Assembly (NCBI GenBank): GCA_003263845.1
Contig: JYJN01000126.1
Coordinates: 22,566 to 86,565, forward strand
Source: Vibrio aestivus
Lineage (GTDB): Bacteria; Pseudomonadota; Gammaproteobacteria; Enterobacterales; Vibrionaceae
Direction of reading: 5' to 3'
Length of the DNA stretch: 64,000 nt
Part shown: positions 28,039-36,966 of the stretch, in pieces
How the letters are laid out: every line of letters begins with the position of its first letter
Numbering within the stretch: position 1 is the stretch's first letter
Made by a program: the position numbers and the translations under genes
The notes under the pieces: model-generated
Databases searched by the model: none
What the model was told of the DNA's origin: nothing
What the model saw: the letters and a program-made list of their open reading frames with translations, nothing else

Positions 28039-29276
28039 TGAAGTTTAACTCTCTGATCAGTAGCTCTTTTATCAGCAAATTTGCGACGGTGGGCCTAGCA
28101 TTAGGACTCACACTCACAGCAATGCCTAGTTACGCAAAGAATGAGCTTTCTCGCTATTCAGCTTCGCGCGTGATGCAGGCTAATGAGTTGGCGCAGAATG
28201 ATGATCTCACTGGCGCTATAAAAGTCTTACGCGACATCGATACCACACGTCAGTACGACCAAGCGATTATTGCTCGTATGCTTGGTGTGTTTTATTGGCA
28301 AAATGGCCAAAGCTCTAAAGCGATAGAACAGATCAATATAGTTGTTGAGTCAGGGTTACTGGATGATGGTCAGCGTTGGTCAACGGAAAAAATGTTGGCG
28401 GATCTCTTGTTATCAGAACAAAGATATCGTGAAGCACTGGCTCACTACCAGAACTTACTGTCCTATTCGCAGGTGTTTTCTACGGTAAACAAAGATGAGT
28501 CAGACAAGCAGCTTCACCAATCCACATCTGACGTTAAGCTGCGAATTGCTCAATCCCACTATCAATTAGAAGATTGGGCTTCGTCGATTAAAGCCGTGGA
28601 CAATTTGCACAAGTATACGCGTAATCCAACAGTCTCTACGTTATCGATTAAGCTGGGTTCGCAGTTGCAACTCTCTCAATGGAAGAATGCGATTCCTACC
28701 GTTGAGCAGATTATTGAATTAGATACCAAAGAGATCAAATGGTGGCGACAGCTTGTTTCCTTGCAGCTTAAATTGGGCCAAGAAAAGCAAGCGCTAAGCA
28801 GCTTAGTCCTCATTGAGCAGCAAAGGTTAGGGCTCAACGACCAGGAGCGTTATCTGATTGCTCAGCTTTATGCCAAGTTAGGCATGCCGGAAAAAGCAGC
28901 ACGCCAGATATCGACTTTGGATGATGCAGATATCGATACTAAACTGCTTAAGCAGCAAGCGAGTTATTGGCAACAAGCCAAAGAGTGGAACAGGGCCACT
29001 CAAGCATGGTTAAAACTGGCTAAGTTAGAAACGGAATATTACTGGAACGCTGCACAAATCATGCTGCAAGAAGGTCAGTACGAACGAGCGCTTAAAACCC
29101 TAAAGAGTGTGGATGGCAGAGCAGAGCAAGTCGCTTTGGCTAAAACTCGCGCATTCTATAAGTTAGAGCGACTAGATGATGCTTTATACCAAGCGAAAAG
29201 AGCGAATGATATTGACCCGTCTAATCAAGCAAATAATTGGATTCAATATCTAACTCAGCTCCGCCAAATGCGATAG
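28035..29276 (+). CDS. Exported TPR-repeat protein of the TonB2-type cluster
   Basis: This 413-residue protein has a signal peptide (ends PSYA) and a body of tetratricopeptide-like helical repeats (ARMLGVFYWQNGQSSKAIEQ and others). It overlaps tonB by four bases and ends the operon. TPR proteins recur as the last gene of TtpC-containing TonB clusters; a scaffold or stabilising role in the periplasm is inferred, not shown. A strong terminator follows. Confidence 0.87.
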   Translation: MMKFNSLISSSFISKFATVGLALGLTLTAMPSYAKNELSRYSASRVMQANELAQNDDLTGAIKVLRDIDTTRQYDQAIIARMLGVFYWQNGQSSKAIEQINIVVESGLLDDGQRWSTEKMLADLLLSEQRYREALAHYQNLLSYSQVFSTVNKDESDKQLHQSTSDVKLRIAQSHYQLEDWASSIKAVDNLHKYTRNPTVSTLSIKLGSQLQLSQWKNAIPTVEQIIELDTKEIKWWRQLVSLQLKLGQEKQALSSLVLIEQQRLGLNDQERYLIAQLYAKLGMPEKAARQISTLDDADIDTKLLKQQASYWQQAKEWNRATQAWLKLAKLETEYYWNAAQIMLQEGQYERALKTLKSVDGRAEQVALAKTRAFYKLERLDDALYQAKRANDIDPSNQANNWIQYLTQLRQMR

Positions 29277-29299
29277 CTTGAAGGCTCTTAGTAAGATGC

Positions 29300-29335
29300 A
29301 AAAACGCCGTCTATCTCAAATAGACGGCGTTTTTT
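29300..29335. terminator. Bidirectional rho-independent terminator after the TonB2-type operon
   Basis: ACGCCGTCTA and TAGACGGCGT form a perfect 10-bp stem, with A residues before and T residues after. It separates the operon from the convergent pilin-like gene. Confidence 0.93.
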
Positions 29336-29349
29336 GCGTAGGAATGGGA

Positions 29350-29910
29350 TTAACATCCGTCTTCCATCACCCGCACGGTGCACACGCATCCTTCGGCTGG
29401 ACAAGTACTGCTTCCACGGCCGCCAAAGGAGTCGTAGATGACATAGCAGCCATCGGGTAAGTTGATAATATTATCGCTATTGAGTTCGCTTGATGAGAAT
29501 GAGTGTTCGTAACCAATGACGGTGTGGCGATTGCCGATTGCTGTGGTGAAATCGTCAGTTAAAGAAAGCGTTAGGAAATCGAGCATTGTTAAAGCATCGG
29601 CGGACTCACCTTCACTTTCTGGGCACAATGTCCCCCAGTCTACTTCAACCGAACCGATGCCGAAATCAATGATGTAATCATCTTGAACGGAACCTCCCGG
29701 GTTTTCGTCGCTTGGCAGCAGCCCCTGTATGAAGGCTTTGGCTTGAACTTGAGAAATAACGCCTTCAAATGCACCAGACACGGCATTTAAAGAAGCTATA
29801 CGTGCAGATTGTTGGATGTTTAAAAACCTTGGAAGAGCGGTAACGGCCAGTATGCCAAGAATGACGATTATCACAACGAGCTCAATGAGCGAAAATCCAT
29901 TTATCTTCAT
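29350..29910 (-). CDS. Type IV prepilin-like protein (MSHA/pseudopilin type)
   Basis: Start set at the ATG at 29910 so the leader is very short (MKING) before the prepilin motif G|FSLIELVVIIVILGILAVTALPRF. A Glu is at mature position 5, as required for prepilin peptidase processing and assembly. The remaining ~160 residues are an extracellular domain with a Cys-rich C-terminal stretch (CPAEGCVCTVRVMEDGC). No assembly genes are adjacent, so it is an orphan minor pilin or pseudopilin depending on a pilus machine elsewhere. Convergent with the TonB2-type operon. Confidence 0.87.
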   Translation of the reverse strand: MKINGFSLIELVVIIVILGILAVTALPRFLNIQQSARIASLNAVSGAFEGVISQVQAKAFIQGLLPSDENPGGSVQDDYIIDFGIGSVEVDWGTLCPESEGESADALTMLDFLTLSLTDDFTTAIGNRHTVIGYEHSFSSSELNSDNIINLPDGCYVIYDSFGGRGSSTCPAEGCVCTVRVMEDGC

Positions 29911-30069
29911 GTTACAACTGATGACTTTCAATTAGATATTCGATTCAATATAACTAGGTTAGGGCGGATGTAAATTTGATTTGGCGATAATCTGAGCATT
30001 GTCTTAACACTGCGATGTTTCTGATATGCATTAAGGTTTCATGCGACTTATGGTCAGTTCTCAGATAAT

Positions 30070-30098
30070 AAAAAGGCTTCACCCTAGGGTGAAGCCTT
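30070..30098 (-). terminator. Rho-independent terminator of the receptor gene
   Basis: A 26-bp perfect palindrome at 30073-30098 (half-site AAGGCTTCACCCT) lies just downstream of the minus-strand receptor, followed on that strand by a T-rich tract. Confidence 0.88.
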
Positions 30099-30123
30099 CG
30101 AACCGTATCGCGTTAATTGCTCG

Positions 30124-32259
30124 TTAGAATGCAGCGTTAACCGAGAACTTAAAGCGACGCTCATCACCGTAGTGAACATCCGTTAGTACGCCATTGTTGT
30201 CTACAGAGCTGCCGCCTGAGCCAACGAAGTACTCTTTGTCGAACAAGTTTTCAATGTTGAAACGAAAGTCCCAAGTCACATGACCGCTTTTAACCTGATG
30301 AGAGGCACCAGCATCGAAACGAGTGTAAGCATCCATTTTGATAGTGTTGCCAGTATCTGCCCAACGATCGCCTTGGTAAATCATGCCTAAGTTAAGCGCT
30401 GTGTAGTCGGTGACAGAGTAGCGAGTCCAAACTGAGCTAGACCATTCAGGAACGTTAGTTGGCGTTTTACCTTTTAGAGCTTGGTCGTGTTCTGTGTACT
30501 CGGCGTCTAGGTAGGTTGCAGATGCCATCATAAACCATTGCTCACCAATACGGCCTTGCGCGCCAGCTTCTGCACCGCGATGACGCTGCTTACCACCTTG
30601 AGTCGTAATCTGCTCATTATTGCTGTCAAACTCGTCGATCAAGATGTTTGATTTCTCGATATCGAAAATCGCACCGGTTAGCATCAGATCGTTGTTAAAC
30701 AGTTCCCATTTTGCGCCAAGCTCATATTGGCGGCTCTCTTCTGGGTCGAAGCGGACAAGCGTTCCGTCGCTTAGTACATCTGCTGAAAGCGGAGTGAAGC
30801 TTTCTGAGTAGTTAGCGTAAATGGAACCATTCGGTGCAGGGTGGTAAATGATGCCAAACTTCGGAGAAAACGCAGAAGCATCACCAACCCCTTTGGTTTC
30901 TACATTGCCATCTGCATCTAGGTCATCTTCGTAGTTCTTATCAAAGCGGATACCCGCTAGTAGTTGCCACTGGTCGTTGATCGTCATCAGGTCATGAGCG
31001 TAAACGCCGTAGTATTGGCTTTCTGTTTTAACGCGTCTTGCTGTCGCGTTTTCATCGAAGTCTGGGTAAGACGGAGTGCCTTGTCTTGGTACGATCGTTT
31101 GCGAGTTCGCATTCACACGATGTTGGCTGTACGAAGAAAACTTACCGTTCACGCCAAATAGGGTTTGGTGGTCCATGCCAAACGCAGAGAAATCACCATT
31201 CAAATCAACGTGGAAGGTATGATGCTTCCATTTATCATGACGATCGAATGGCTTAATCACATAGCTACCATCAGCTGCGGTATCTGCTGTAGAACCTGGC
31301 AGTGAGTCGAAGCGGTGACGACTCATTTCTTGATAGTTGTAGCTCGTGCTCAGCGTCCAATCGTGATTGATGAAGTAGCTGAAGTCTGCGCCGATGTTTT
31401 CTACTTCGTTATCAATGAAGGCCCAAGACATATCACGAATCAAATCGCTATTACCAATCACATTGCCTTCAGAGTCAAGCCAAGCGCCACTGTCTAGCTG
31501 AGCTTTGTCATGGGTACGCTCATAGTGGGCAGACCATAAACCCCAATCCGAAATATCGCCTTCAACAACAACGTATCCTAAGAAACGGTCACGCTCTTGG
31601 TTTGAACTATCAGCAAAGGTGCGGCTAGATTCTGTATCTTGTTTCACCATCACGGTGCGGCCACGTAGGGAACCCGATTCGTTTAGCGCGCCAGATGCGT
31701 CGATGTGGTAACGGGTGCTACCTAAATCATCAATATCAGTGCCGACGTTCACCATAGGCTGGTGTGTTGGCTTTTTGGTCACCATGTTAATTAGGCCGCC
31801 TGGTTCAGACTGACCATAAAGCATGCCTGATGGACCTTTTAATACTTCGATGCGCTCTAGCGTTTCGATAGGTTGCATGTAGTGCGAGAACTGTGGGTGA
31901 CCATTTCGCAGGTAGCCAGTTGAAGAGCTTAGCTCGAAACCCCGAAGCGTGAACTCCTCTCGGTTCCATTTTTTAGTACCTTGGCTAACGCTTGAATCGT
32001 TAACCAAAGCATCACCAAGTGTTGTGGCTAGCTGTTCTTCAAGCACGATCTCTGGAATTACGCTGACCGATTGCGGTGTCTCTAAAAGTGTTGCGTCGGT
32101 GCGCATTGCACCAACGGAAGTGTCAACCTTATAATCGGTGAAGCTTTGACCAGTGATGACAATCGTCTCGTCGGTTTGAGCATCACTTTGTGCGTTAACT
32201 AGGTTAGAGAATAGTGCCCCTACGATTGCAGCGCTAACTGCCGTCAGCTTAAATTTCAT
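30124..32259 (-). CDS. TonB-dependent siderophore receptor
   Basis: This 711-residue outer-membrane receptor has a signal peptide ending LVNA, a TonB-box-like DETIVITG, then a plug domain with TPQSVSVIP and IEVLKGPSGMLYGQSEPGG. A 22-strand barrel follows, ending in Phe (FKFSVNAAF) as required for barrel insertion. NIENLFDKEYF is the usual late signature. It resembles hydroxamate/ferrichrome-type siderophore receptors more than catecholate ones, but the ligand is not certain. A Fur box lies upstream. It probably works with the adjacent TonB2-type system and possibly the VctPDGC-like importer. Confidence 0.92.
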   Translation of the reverse strand: MKFKLTAVSAAIVGALFSNLVNAQSDAQTDETIVITGQSFTDYKVDTSVGAMRTDATLLETPQSVSVIPEIVLEEQLATTLGDALVNDSSVSQGTKKWNREEFTLRGFELSSSTGYLRNGHPQFSHYMQPIETLERIEVLKGPSGMLYGQSEPGGLINMVTKKPTHQPMVNVGTDIDDLGSTRYHIDASGALNESGSLRGRTVMVKQDTESSRTFADSSNQERDRFLGYVVVEGDISDWGLWSAHYERTHDKAQLDSGAWLDSEGNVIGNSDLIRDMSWAFIDNEVENIGADFSYFINHDWTLSTSYNYQEMSRHRFDSLPGSTADTAADGSYVIKPFDRHDKWKHHTFHVDLNGDFSAFGMDHQTLFGVNGKFSSYSQHRVNANSQTIVPRQGTPSYPDFDENATARRVKTESQYYGVYAHDLMTINDQWQLLAGIRFDKNYEDDLDADGNVETKGVGDASAFSPKFGIIYHPAPNGSIYANYSESFTPLSADVLSDGTLVRFDPEESRQYELGAKWELFNNDLMLTGAIFDIEKSNILIDEFDSNNEQITTQGGKQRHRGAEAGAQGRIGEQWFMMASATYLDAEYTEHDQALKGKTPTNVPEWSSSVWTRYSVTDYTALNLGMIYQGDRWADTGNTIKMDAYTRFDAGASHQVKSGHVTWDFRFNIENLFDKEYFVGSGGSSVDNNGVLTDVHYGDERRFKFSVNAAF

Positions 32260-32619
32260 GGAATACTCCTTACTTTTCAGTACTTTCCATTACTACTTTT
32301 AATGTAAATGATATTGATTCGCATGCACATTATCACAAATTTTCAAAAGGTAAATACTTATTTCAAAAACAAGGTTGTTTGGATATTCTTTATACACTTC
32401 AATGAGTTAATGGTTAGATATTGTGGTGTATTATATTTATGCCTAATCATTTGGCGTGTGTATAAATGACCTGTCAAGGCTGGTCATTTGTTATGAATCG
32501 TTGGTTTGGTGTAACTTTTTAAGTAAGTATTAAAATGAAGAGCCAAATGACTTGAACTAGCTATCTAAGCAAGCTTAATTAGGCAAAGAACAGACGTAAT
32601 AGTATGAATAGGAGAGTCC
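32260..32619. other. 360-bp intergenic region between the receptor gene and the alkD-like gene
   Basis: It is AT-rich and divergent. It contains the Fur box at 32307 near the receptor and presumably a separate promoter for the alkD-like gene. No ORF or RNA motif recognised. Confidence 0.45.
32307..32325. promoter_or_regulatory. Fur box upstream of the siderophore receptor
   Basis: AATGATATTGATTCGCATG closely matches the box before vctP and the Fur consensus, about 48 bases upstream of the receptor start. Confidence 0.72.
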
Positions 32620-33305
32620 ATGAAGGCTTGGGTTAATCAGGTAGAGTCGACGTTATCTATCGCAAAAGATGATCAAAACTCGAAAGCGATGAAAGCGTAT
32701 ATGCGTGGTCAGTTCGAGTTCTTGGGCATTCAGTCAACTCCACGAAGGGCAATGTTGAAAGAGCTGTTTGCTTCACAATACCTACCTAAGTTAGGTGAAG
32801 TCGCGTGCGTTGTCGATGAGTTATGGGCAAGGCCAGAGCGAGAATATCAGCTTGTAGCCATTGATTTACTGATCAAGTCAAAAAAGAAACTGCCCGCAGA
32901 ATTCTTTGAGCACGTTGAGCGATGGATCACCACCAAGTCATGGTGGGATACGGTAGATATGCTTGCCACACACATCGTGGGAGCGTTAGCTAGCCAGTAT
33001 CCTGATGCAGCTCTGGGAACGCTTCATCAGTGGCGAAAATCAGACGACATATGCTGCGCCGAACGGCGATCTTGTACCAGCTTAAGTACAAGCAACAAAC
33101 CAATGTTGAACTGCTTTTCGAGATCATCGAAGAGAACAAACATGACAACGAATTTTTCATTCAGAAAGCGATTGGTTGGTCTTTGCGTGAATACTCCAAA
33201 ACCGATGCGGCTAAAGTGATTGAGTTTATCAAGCATGCCAACATAAAAGGACTGGCGAAACGTGAAGGTTTAAAATGGCTTGTTTCCAAAGAGGGGAGTG
33301 TTTAG
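32620..33305 (+). CDS. DNA alkylation repair protein, AlkD family (one frameshift)
   Basis: Two frames join into 228 residues by adding one G at 33053 (ATATGCTG to ATATGGCTG), recreating IWLRRTAILYQLKYK, the conserved AlkD segment with the WxRR motif. HEAT-like helices are evident (MLKELFASQYLP, YQLVAIDLLIKSKKKLP, SWWDTVDMLATHIVG). AlkD glycosylases remove alkylated purines such as 7-methylguanine. The start has GGAGAG upstream. The frame-corrected length is the usual one, so I do not regard it as a pseudogene. Confidence 0.88.
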
Positions 33306-33348
33306 GTAAAGTAAGTCCTGAACCCGTATGAGTATTTAGAGATATCAC

Positions 33349-33771
33349 ATGTTAGAAATTCAATTTAGCCAAGGTCCGTTAACGGAAGAACACCAAACTC
33401 AGCTAACAGTGGGCTTTGAGTCTCATAGTCAAGCTCAAGAGGCTCCGAGCTACGCTAAAGAGAGCTTAAACTGGACCGTGGTCAACGAGCAAGGTGATCT
33501 TATTGCTGCTCTAACAGCGAATTTGCTGTGGGATTGGCTATACATTGATGAGCTTTGGGTTGATGAAAGCTGTCGAGGTATGGGGATGGGGAAGCAGCTG
33601 ATGGCGAAAGCTGAAGAGCATGCCAAGAAAAATGAAATCTCAGGTTTGTGGCTTTGGACTCAAAGCTGGCAAGCCCCAAATTTTTACAAGAGCCTAGGGT
33701 TTGAGGAATTTACTCGATTTGACAACTTCCCTGTGGGCCACAGCCGAATCGGGCTGCGAAAATCACTATAA
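33349..33771 (+). CDS. GNAT-family N-acetyltransferase
   Basis: This 140-residue single-domain protein has DELWVDESCRGMGMGKQLMAKAEEHAKK as the acetyl-CoA-binding region and SWQAPNFYKSLGFEEF as the second motif. The substrate is unknown. It follows the alkD-like gene by 43 bases on the same strand, so the two may be cotranscribed, and ends at a terminator. Confidence 0.88.
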   Translation: MLEIQFSQGPLTEEHQTQLTVGFESHSQAQEAPSYAKESLNWTVVNEQGDLIAALTANLLWDWLYIDELWVDESCRGMGMGKQLMAKAEEHAKKNEISGLWLWTQSWQAPNFYKSLGFEEFTRFDNFPVGHSRIGLRKSL

Positions 33772-33794
33772 TGTTTGATATTATTGTTTCGGAA

Positions 33795-33817
33795 GGCCTC
33801 CATTTGGAGGTTTTTTT
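33795..33817 (+). terminator. Rho-independent terminator
   Basis: CCTCC and GGAGG form a short GC stem with a 4-nt loop, followed by seven T residues. Confidence 0.8.
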
Positions 33818-33909
33818 GTCCTTTTTTAACATTCGGTTAGAGTAAACTTTCGATTGATTCTCTCATTTACTACGTAACTCGAACCTGCCTTTCACTGCTC
33901 TGTTGAAGG

Positions 33910-34743
33910 GTGATCAACTTCCCAATCTTATCTTGGTTTATATCCGTGATGTCACTCGAACAAGGTTTATCTTCAGCTATTCCAGCCGGGGAAGTACGAT
34001 TGGAGAAGATCGATTGGTCTGTCGTTGACCCTTATATGGATCGCCTGTATGCAATGACGTATGACATGACAGGAGCTTGGGAGCGCGAACTTAGCCACCA
34101 TACGCCGCTTTACACCAACCCGAACGCTCAGGGGTCGTCGGCGAATACTTCGTCTGACTTCACCATTAACTACCTGATTGGCTTGGGCATTCCTGCCAAT
34201 AAGTTAATGATTGGTGCGGCGAACTACCATCGCTCAAGAGCGATGAATCCAGGAGACATTACTGAATACAGTAACGGCTTAGATGGCTCGACTACCTATG
34301 GCGATATTAATGCGACAGGTGCTGAGATGATTTTAGGCATTGCGGGCGTCGGCAGTTGGGAAGCCGGTGTCTTAGAAGGATACGATTTGTATGCAAATTA
34401 CTTGGACAAAGATCTTAAGCCACGTAATGGCTATAGCTTGTACACGGATAAAGTGTCTAATGCGGATTATCTGGTTAACGAGAGCATAGGGTCGTTCATC
34501 ACGCTTGAAACACCAAGAACCACAGCATTGAAAACCCAGTATGCGAAGGACAAGGGTTTAGCTGGTGTCTTCTTCTGGATGGCAGAGCAAGACAATGGCT
34601 ATAACCTCAATGCTGTGAACCATGTGCTTGGCAATACATTAGTGGTCGATAATGCAGATTCTAAGCCGCAGCATCAAATAGCGATTTGTGGTGAAAATGT
34701 CACGGTTGCCGAATGTGAAGCGCTTAATGCTTCGCTGAAATAA
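33910..34743 (+). pseudogene. Remnant of a GH18 chitinase, N-terminal catalytic half missing
   Basis: From about residue 20 (LSSAIPAGEVRLEKIDWSVV) the sequence matches the C-terminal half of a GH18 chitinase barrel, with LYAMTYDM and VFFWMAEQDNGYNLN. The DxxDxDxE catalytic motif should lie about 100 residues earlier but is absent. None of the three frames upstream encodes it, so this is not a simple indel. There is no signal peptide. An N-terminal deletion has probably left a dead fragment, unlike the repairable frameshifts elsewhere. Confidence 0.75.
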
Positions 34744-34784
34744 CACGTAGTCATAAAATTGAACTATGTATAAATGAACTTGCG

Positions 34785-34813
34785 AAAGGCTCAACGAGAT
34801 GTTGAGCCTTTTT
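34785..34813 (+). terminator. Rho-independent terminator downstream of the chitinase remnant
   Basis: AAGGCTCAAC and GTTGAGCCTT form a perfect 10-bp stem with a 5-nt loop and T residues after. Confidence 0.9.
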
Positions 34814-34924
34814 ACCGCCTATAAATCAGTTGCTGCGCCATTCTTGGGCTAACAATAATGGTTTGATTTGGTTCGCAGAGTGCTCAAAAAGAATTCACTT
34901 GGAAAGCTAAGTGGCATTTCAGGC

Positions 34925-34955
34925 TTGACCTTAACCTAGGGTGAAGGTCTATAGT
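34925..34955 (+). promoter_or_regulatory. CueR/MerR-type promoter and operator of the copper cluster
   Basis: TTGACC (-35, 34925-34930) and TATAGT (-10, 34950-34955) are separated by 19 bp, the over-long spacer characteristic of MerR-family activation. The spacer holds a dyad, ACCTTAACC and GGTGAAGGT (34928-34948), matching copper-responsive CueR sites. It starts transcription about 40 bases before the His/Cys-rich gene. Confidence 0.85.
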
Positions 34956-34998
34956 AAATGGAAGTTTGCAAATCGCGCCATGATATCCCATCGACATT

Positions 34999-35454
34999 AT
35001 GAAACATGAAATCCGTACAATTTGGATTGCCGCCATCAGCATGATTGCCATGTTGATGTCGACATATGTTTCGAGCGCTCCGCAGATGGATTTTATGATG
35101 TTAGAGTCCTCGATGCACACTTCGCATCAATCGAGTGTGCAGGCAAATCCAGATAAACCTGATTGTCACTCAACTAATGCCGCGACCCAATCAAGTACTG
35201 ACGTTAGTTTAGACTTCCAATGTCAGCATCAAAATTCGCAAGCTCATTCTCATTCGAGTCACAACGCACATTCATGCTCGCAAGGTGAGGGAGTACACAA
35301 CTGCTGTACCTCCGTCTGTTCTAGCGTTTCCTATCCATTACTGGTAAAAAGCGACGTATTGATCCCTTCACATACTCTCGCTTTACATCAATCTGTAACT
35401 ATTGGTGAAACCAGCAATCGTCCTAATCTTTTCTTAAGGCCACCTTCCGCATAA
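34999..35454 (+). CDS. His/Cys/Met-rich exported protein, probable copper-binding
   Basis: This 151-residue protein has a hydrophobic N-terminal segment (signal or anchor, IWIAAISMIAMLMSTYVSSA) followed by a region rich in metal ligands (SQAHSHSSHNAHSCSQ, VHNCCTSVC). It is the first gene after the CueR-type promoter and precedes cusC. No domain is firmly recognised; it resembles small copper-resistance proteins that open Cus/Cop operons. A periplasmic copper-buffering role is inferred from composition and context. Confidence 0.65.
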   Translation: MKHEIRTIWIAAISMIAMLMSTYVSSAPQMDFMMLESSMHTSHQSSVQANPDKPDCHSTNAATQSSTDVSLDFQCQHQNSQAHSHSSHNAHSCSQGEGVHNCCTSVCSSVSYPLLVKSDVLIPSHTLALHQSVTIGETSNRPNLFLRPPSA

Positions 35455-35597
35455 TCCATTCCATTTGCTGAAATCCAGCTCAATGCTGGTCGTCACGCCA
35501 TACCTATAAAGTCCCTCTATGTCCTGTGCTCCTAGCATTAAGAACGTATTCGGGAATCTATTTTGCGCACTCATTGCGCCTAATATGGAATTAGATT

Positions 35598-36960
35598 GTG
35601 AACATTACACCGATGACCGGTGGATTGATTGTCAGTGTGGCTATGCTCCCTACAACAGTATTGGCGCATAGCACGGAAGTTAATCCAACGATGACAGCAA
35701 CCCAATCAGCTCAAGCCCTTTATGAGTTGATTAATGCAGCCCTTCACCAAGACCAAGGCCGCCAGCAATATCAAGCTCAGTCCAACGCGATGCGCGAGAT
35801 GGGCGTTGCTAGCGCCACTTTAATGGATCCAAAGCTTAAAATGGGCGTTGGCGGCCTGCCAGTGGATAGCTTTAAGTTTGATGATGACCCAATGACCAAC
35901 ATATCGGTTGGGCTCATGCAGCAGTTTGAGCGAGGTTCGACGACCACACTCAAAGAAAAGCAGGCTAATCAGCAAGCCGATGGCATGGTGCTTCAAGCGG
36001 AGAATCGAGAACGCGAAATCGCGAGTAACATTACTCAGATATGGCTAGAACTGGGCTATCTGCAACTGGCGGAGCGTACTCTAGAAAATACGCAGAAGCT
36101 GCTCGTTGAACAGGAAAAGTTTGTCCAAACCAATTACGGCATTGGCAAAAGCGAAGCGCAAGATTTGCTTAATGCCCAGCTAAACGTGAGCCAATACGAT
36201 GAGAAGTTGCATACGAATCGACAAATGCAGCAACGTTTGCGTTCCCAACTTTCAGAGTGGCTGGGTGAGCAGTGGTTATCTAAGCCAAACCAACTTGAAG
36301 CTTCCAATCAATTGCCGTGGTCTCAGCTAGATAGCTATTTAACCGATAGCTTGAACAGTACTTCGCATTTTGACGCCTTAACCCAACACCCTATGGTGAA
36401 AATGGCGGATGTGACCATTGCCGCAAATGAAACCCAAGTCGAACTGGCAGAGCAGGCTTACACGCCACAATTTGGCGTCGAGGTGATGTATGCCTATCGT
36501 CAAGCCGACAACATGCGTGGCGAACCTGCCTCGGACCTGCTTAGTGCCTATGTCACTATGGACATCCCTTTGTTCACAGGCAATCGCAAGATAGAAACTT
36601 ATCAGCTGCTCAGTATCAAGTGGGTGCGGTCAGATCGGGTAGAGACGTTTTACTCGCCCAGATGAATGCGAAAGCCAATGCCTTGATCAACGATCGCATT
36701 AACTTAACCGAGCGCATTGAGCGCTATCAATCCACTTTGCTTCCTCAGTCTGTCGCTCGAACCGAAGCGGTCGAACGCGATATCAGAACAACACGGCGCA
36801 GTTTGGTGATGTTATCTCAGCATCAATCACAGAGTTGACTTTAACCCTCGAATATCAACGTCTCGTAACAGACTTAAGTTTGGTTAACAACAATCTAGCC
36901 GCACTCCTTGTCGGCTACGAATACAGTGTCGAGCCTGCGCAAGTACAGCCAACGAACTAA
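35598..36960 (+). CDS. cusC: CusC/TolC-type outer-membrane efflux protein (two frameshifts)
   Basis: The corrected protein has 454 residues. One base restored at 36587 (CGCAAG to CGCCAAG) and one at 36779 (CGCGAT to CGCGGAT) give a continuous frame. Regained segments include SAAQYQVGAVRSG and GYQNNTAQFGDVI, the usual outer-membrane efflux repeat. The start is GTG with a signal peptide ending LAH. It forms the trimeric outer-membrane duct of a copper/silver RND pump with the next two products. The stop immediately precedes the cusB start region. Confidence 0.87.
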
Positions 36961-36966
36961 TTGGAA

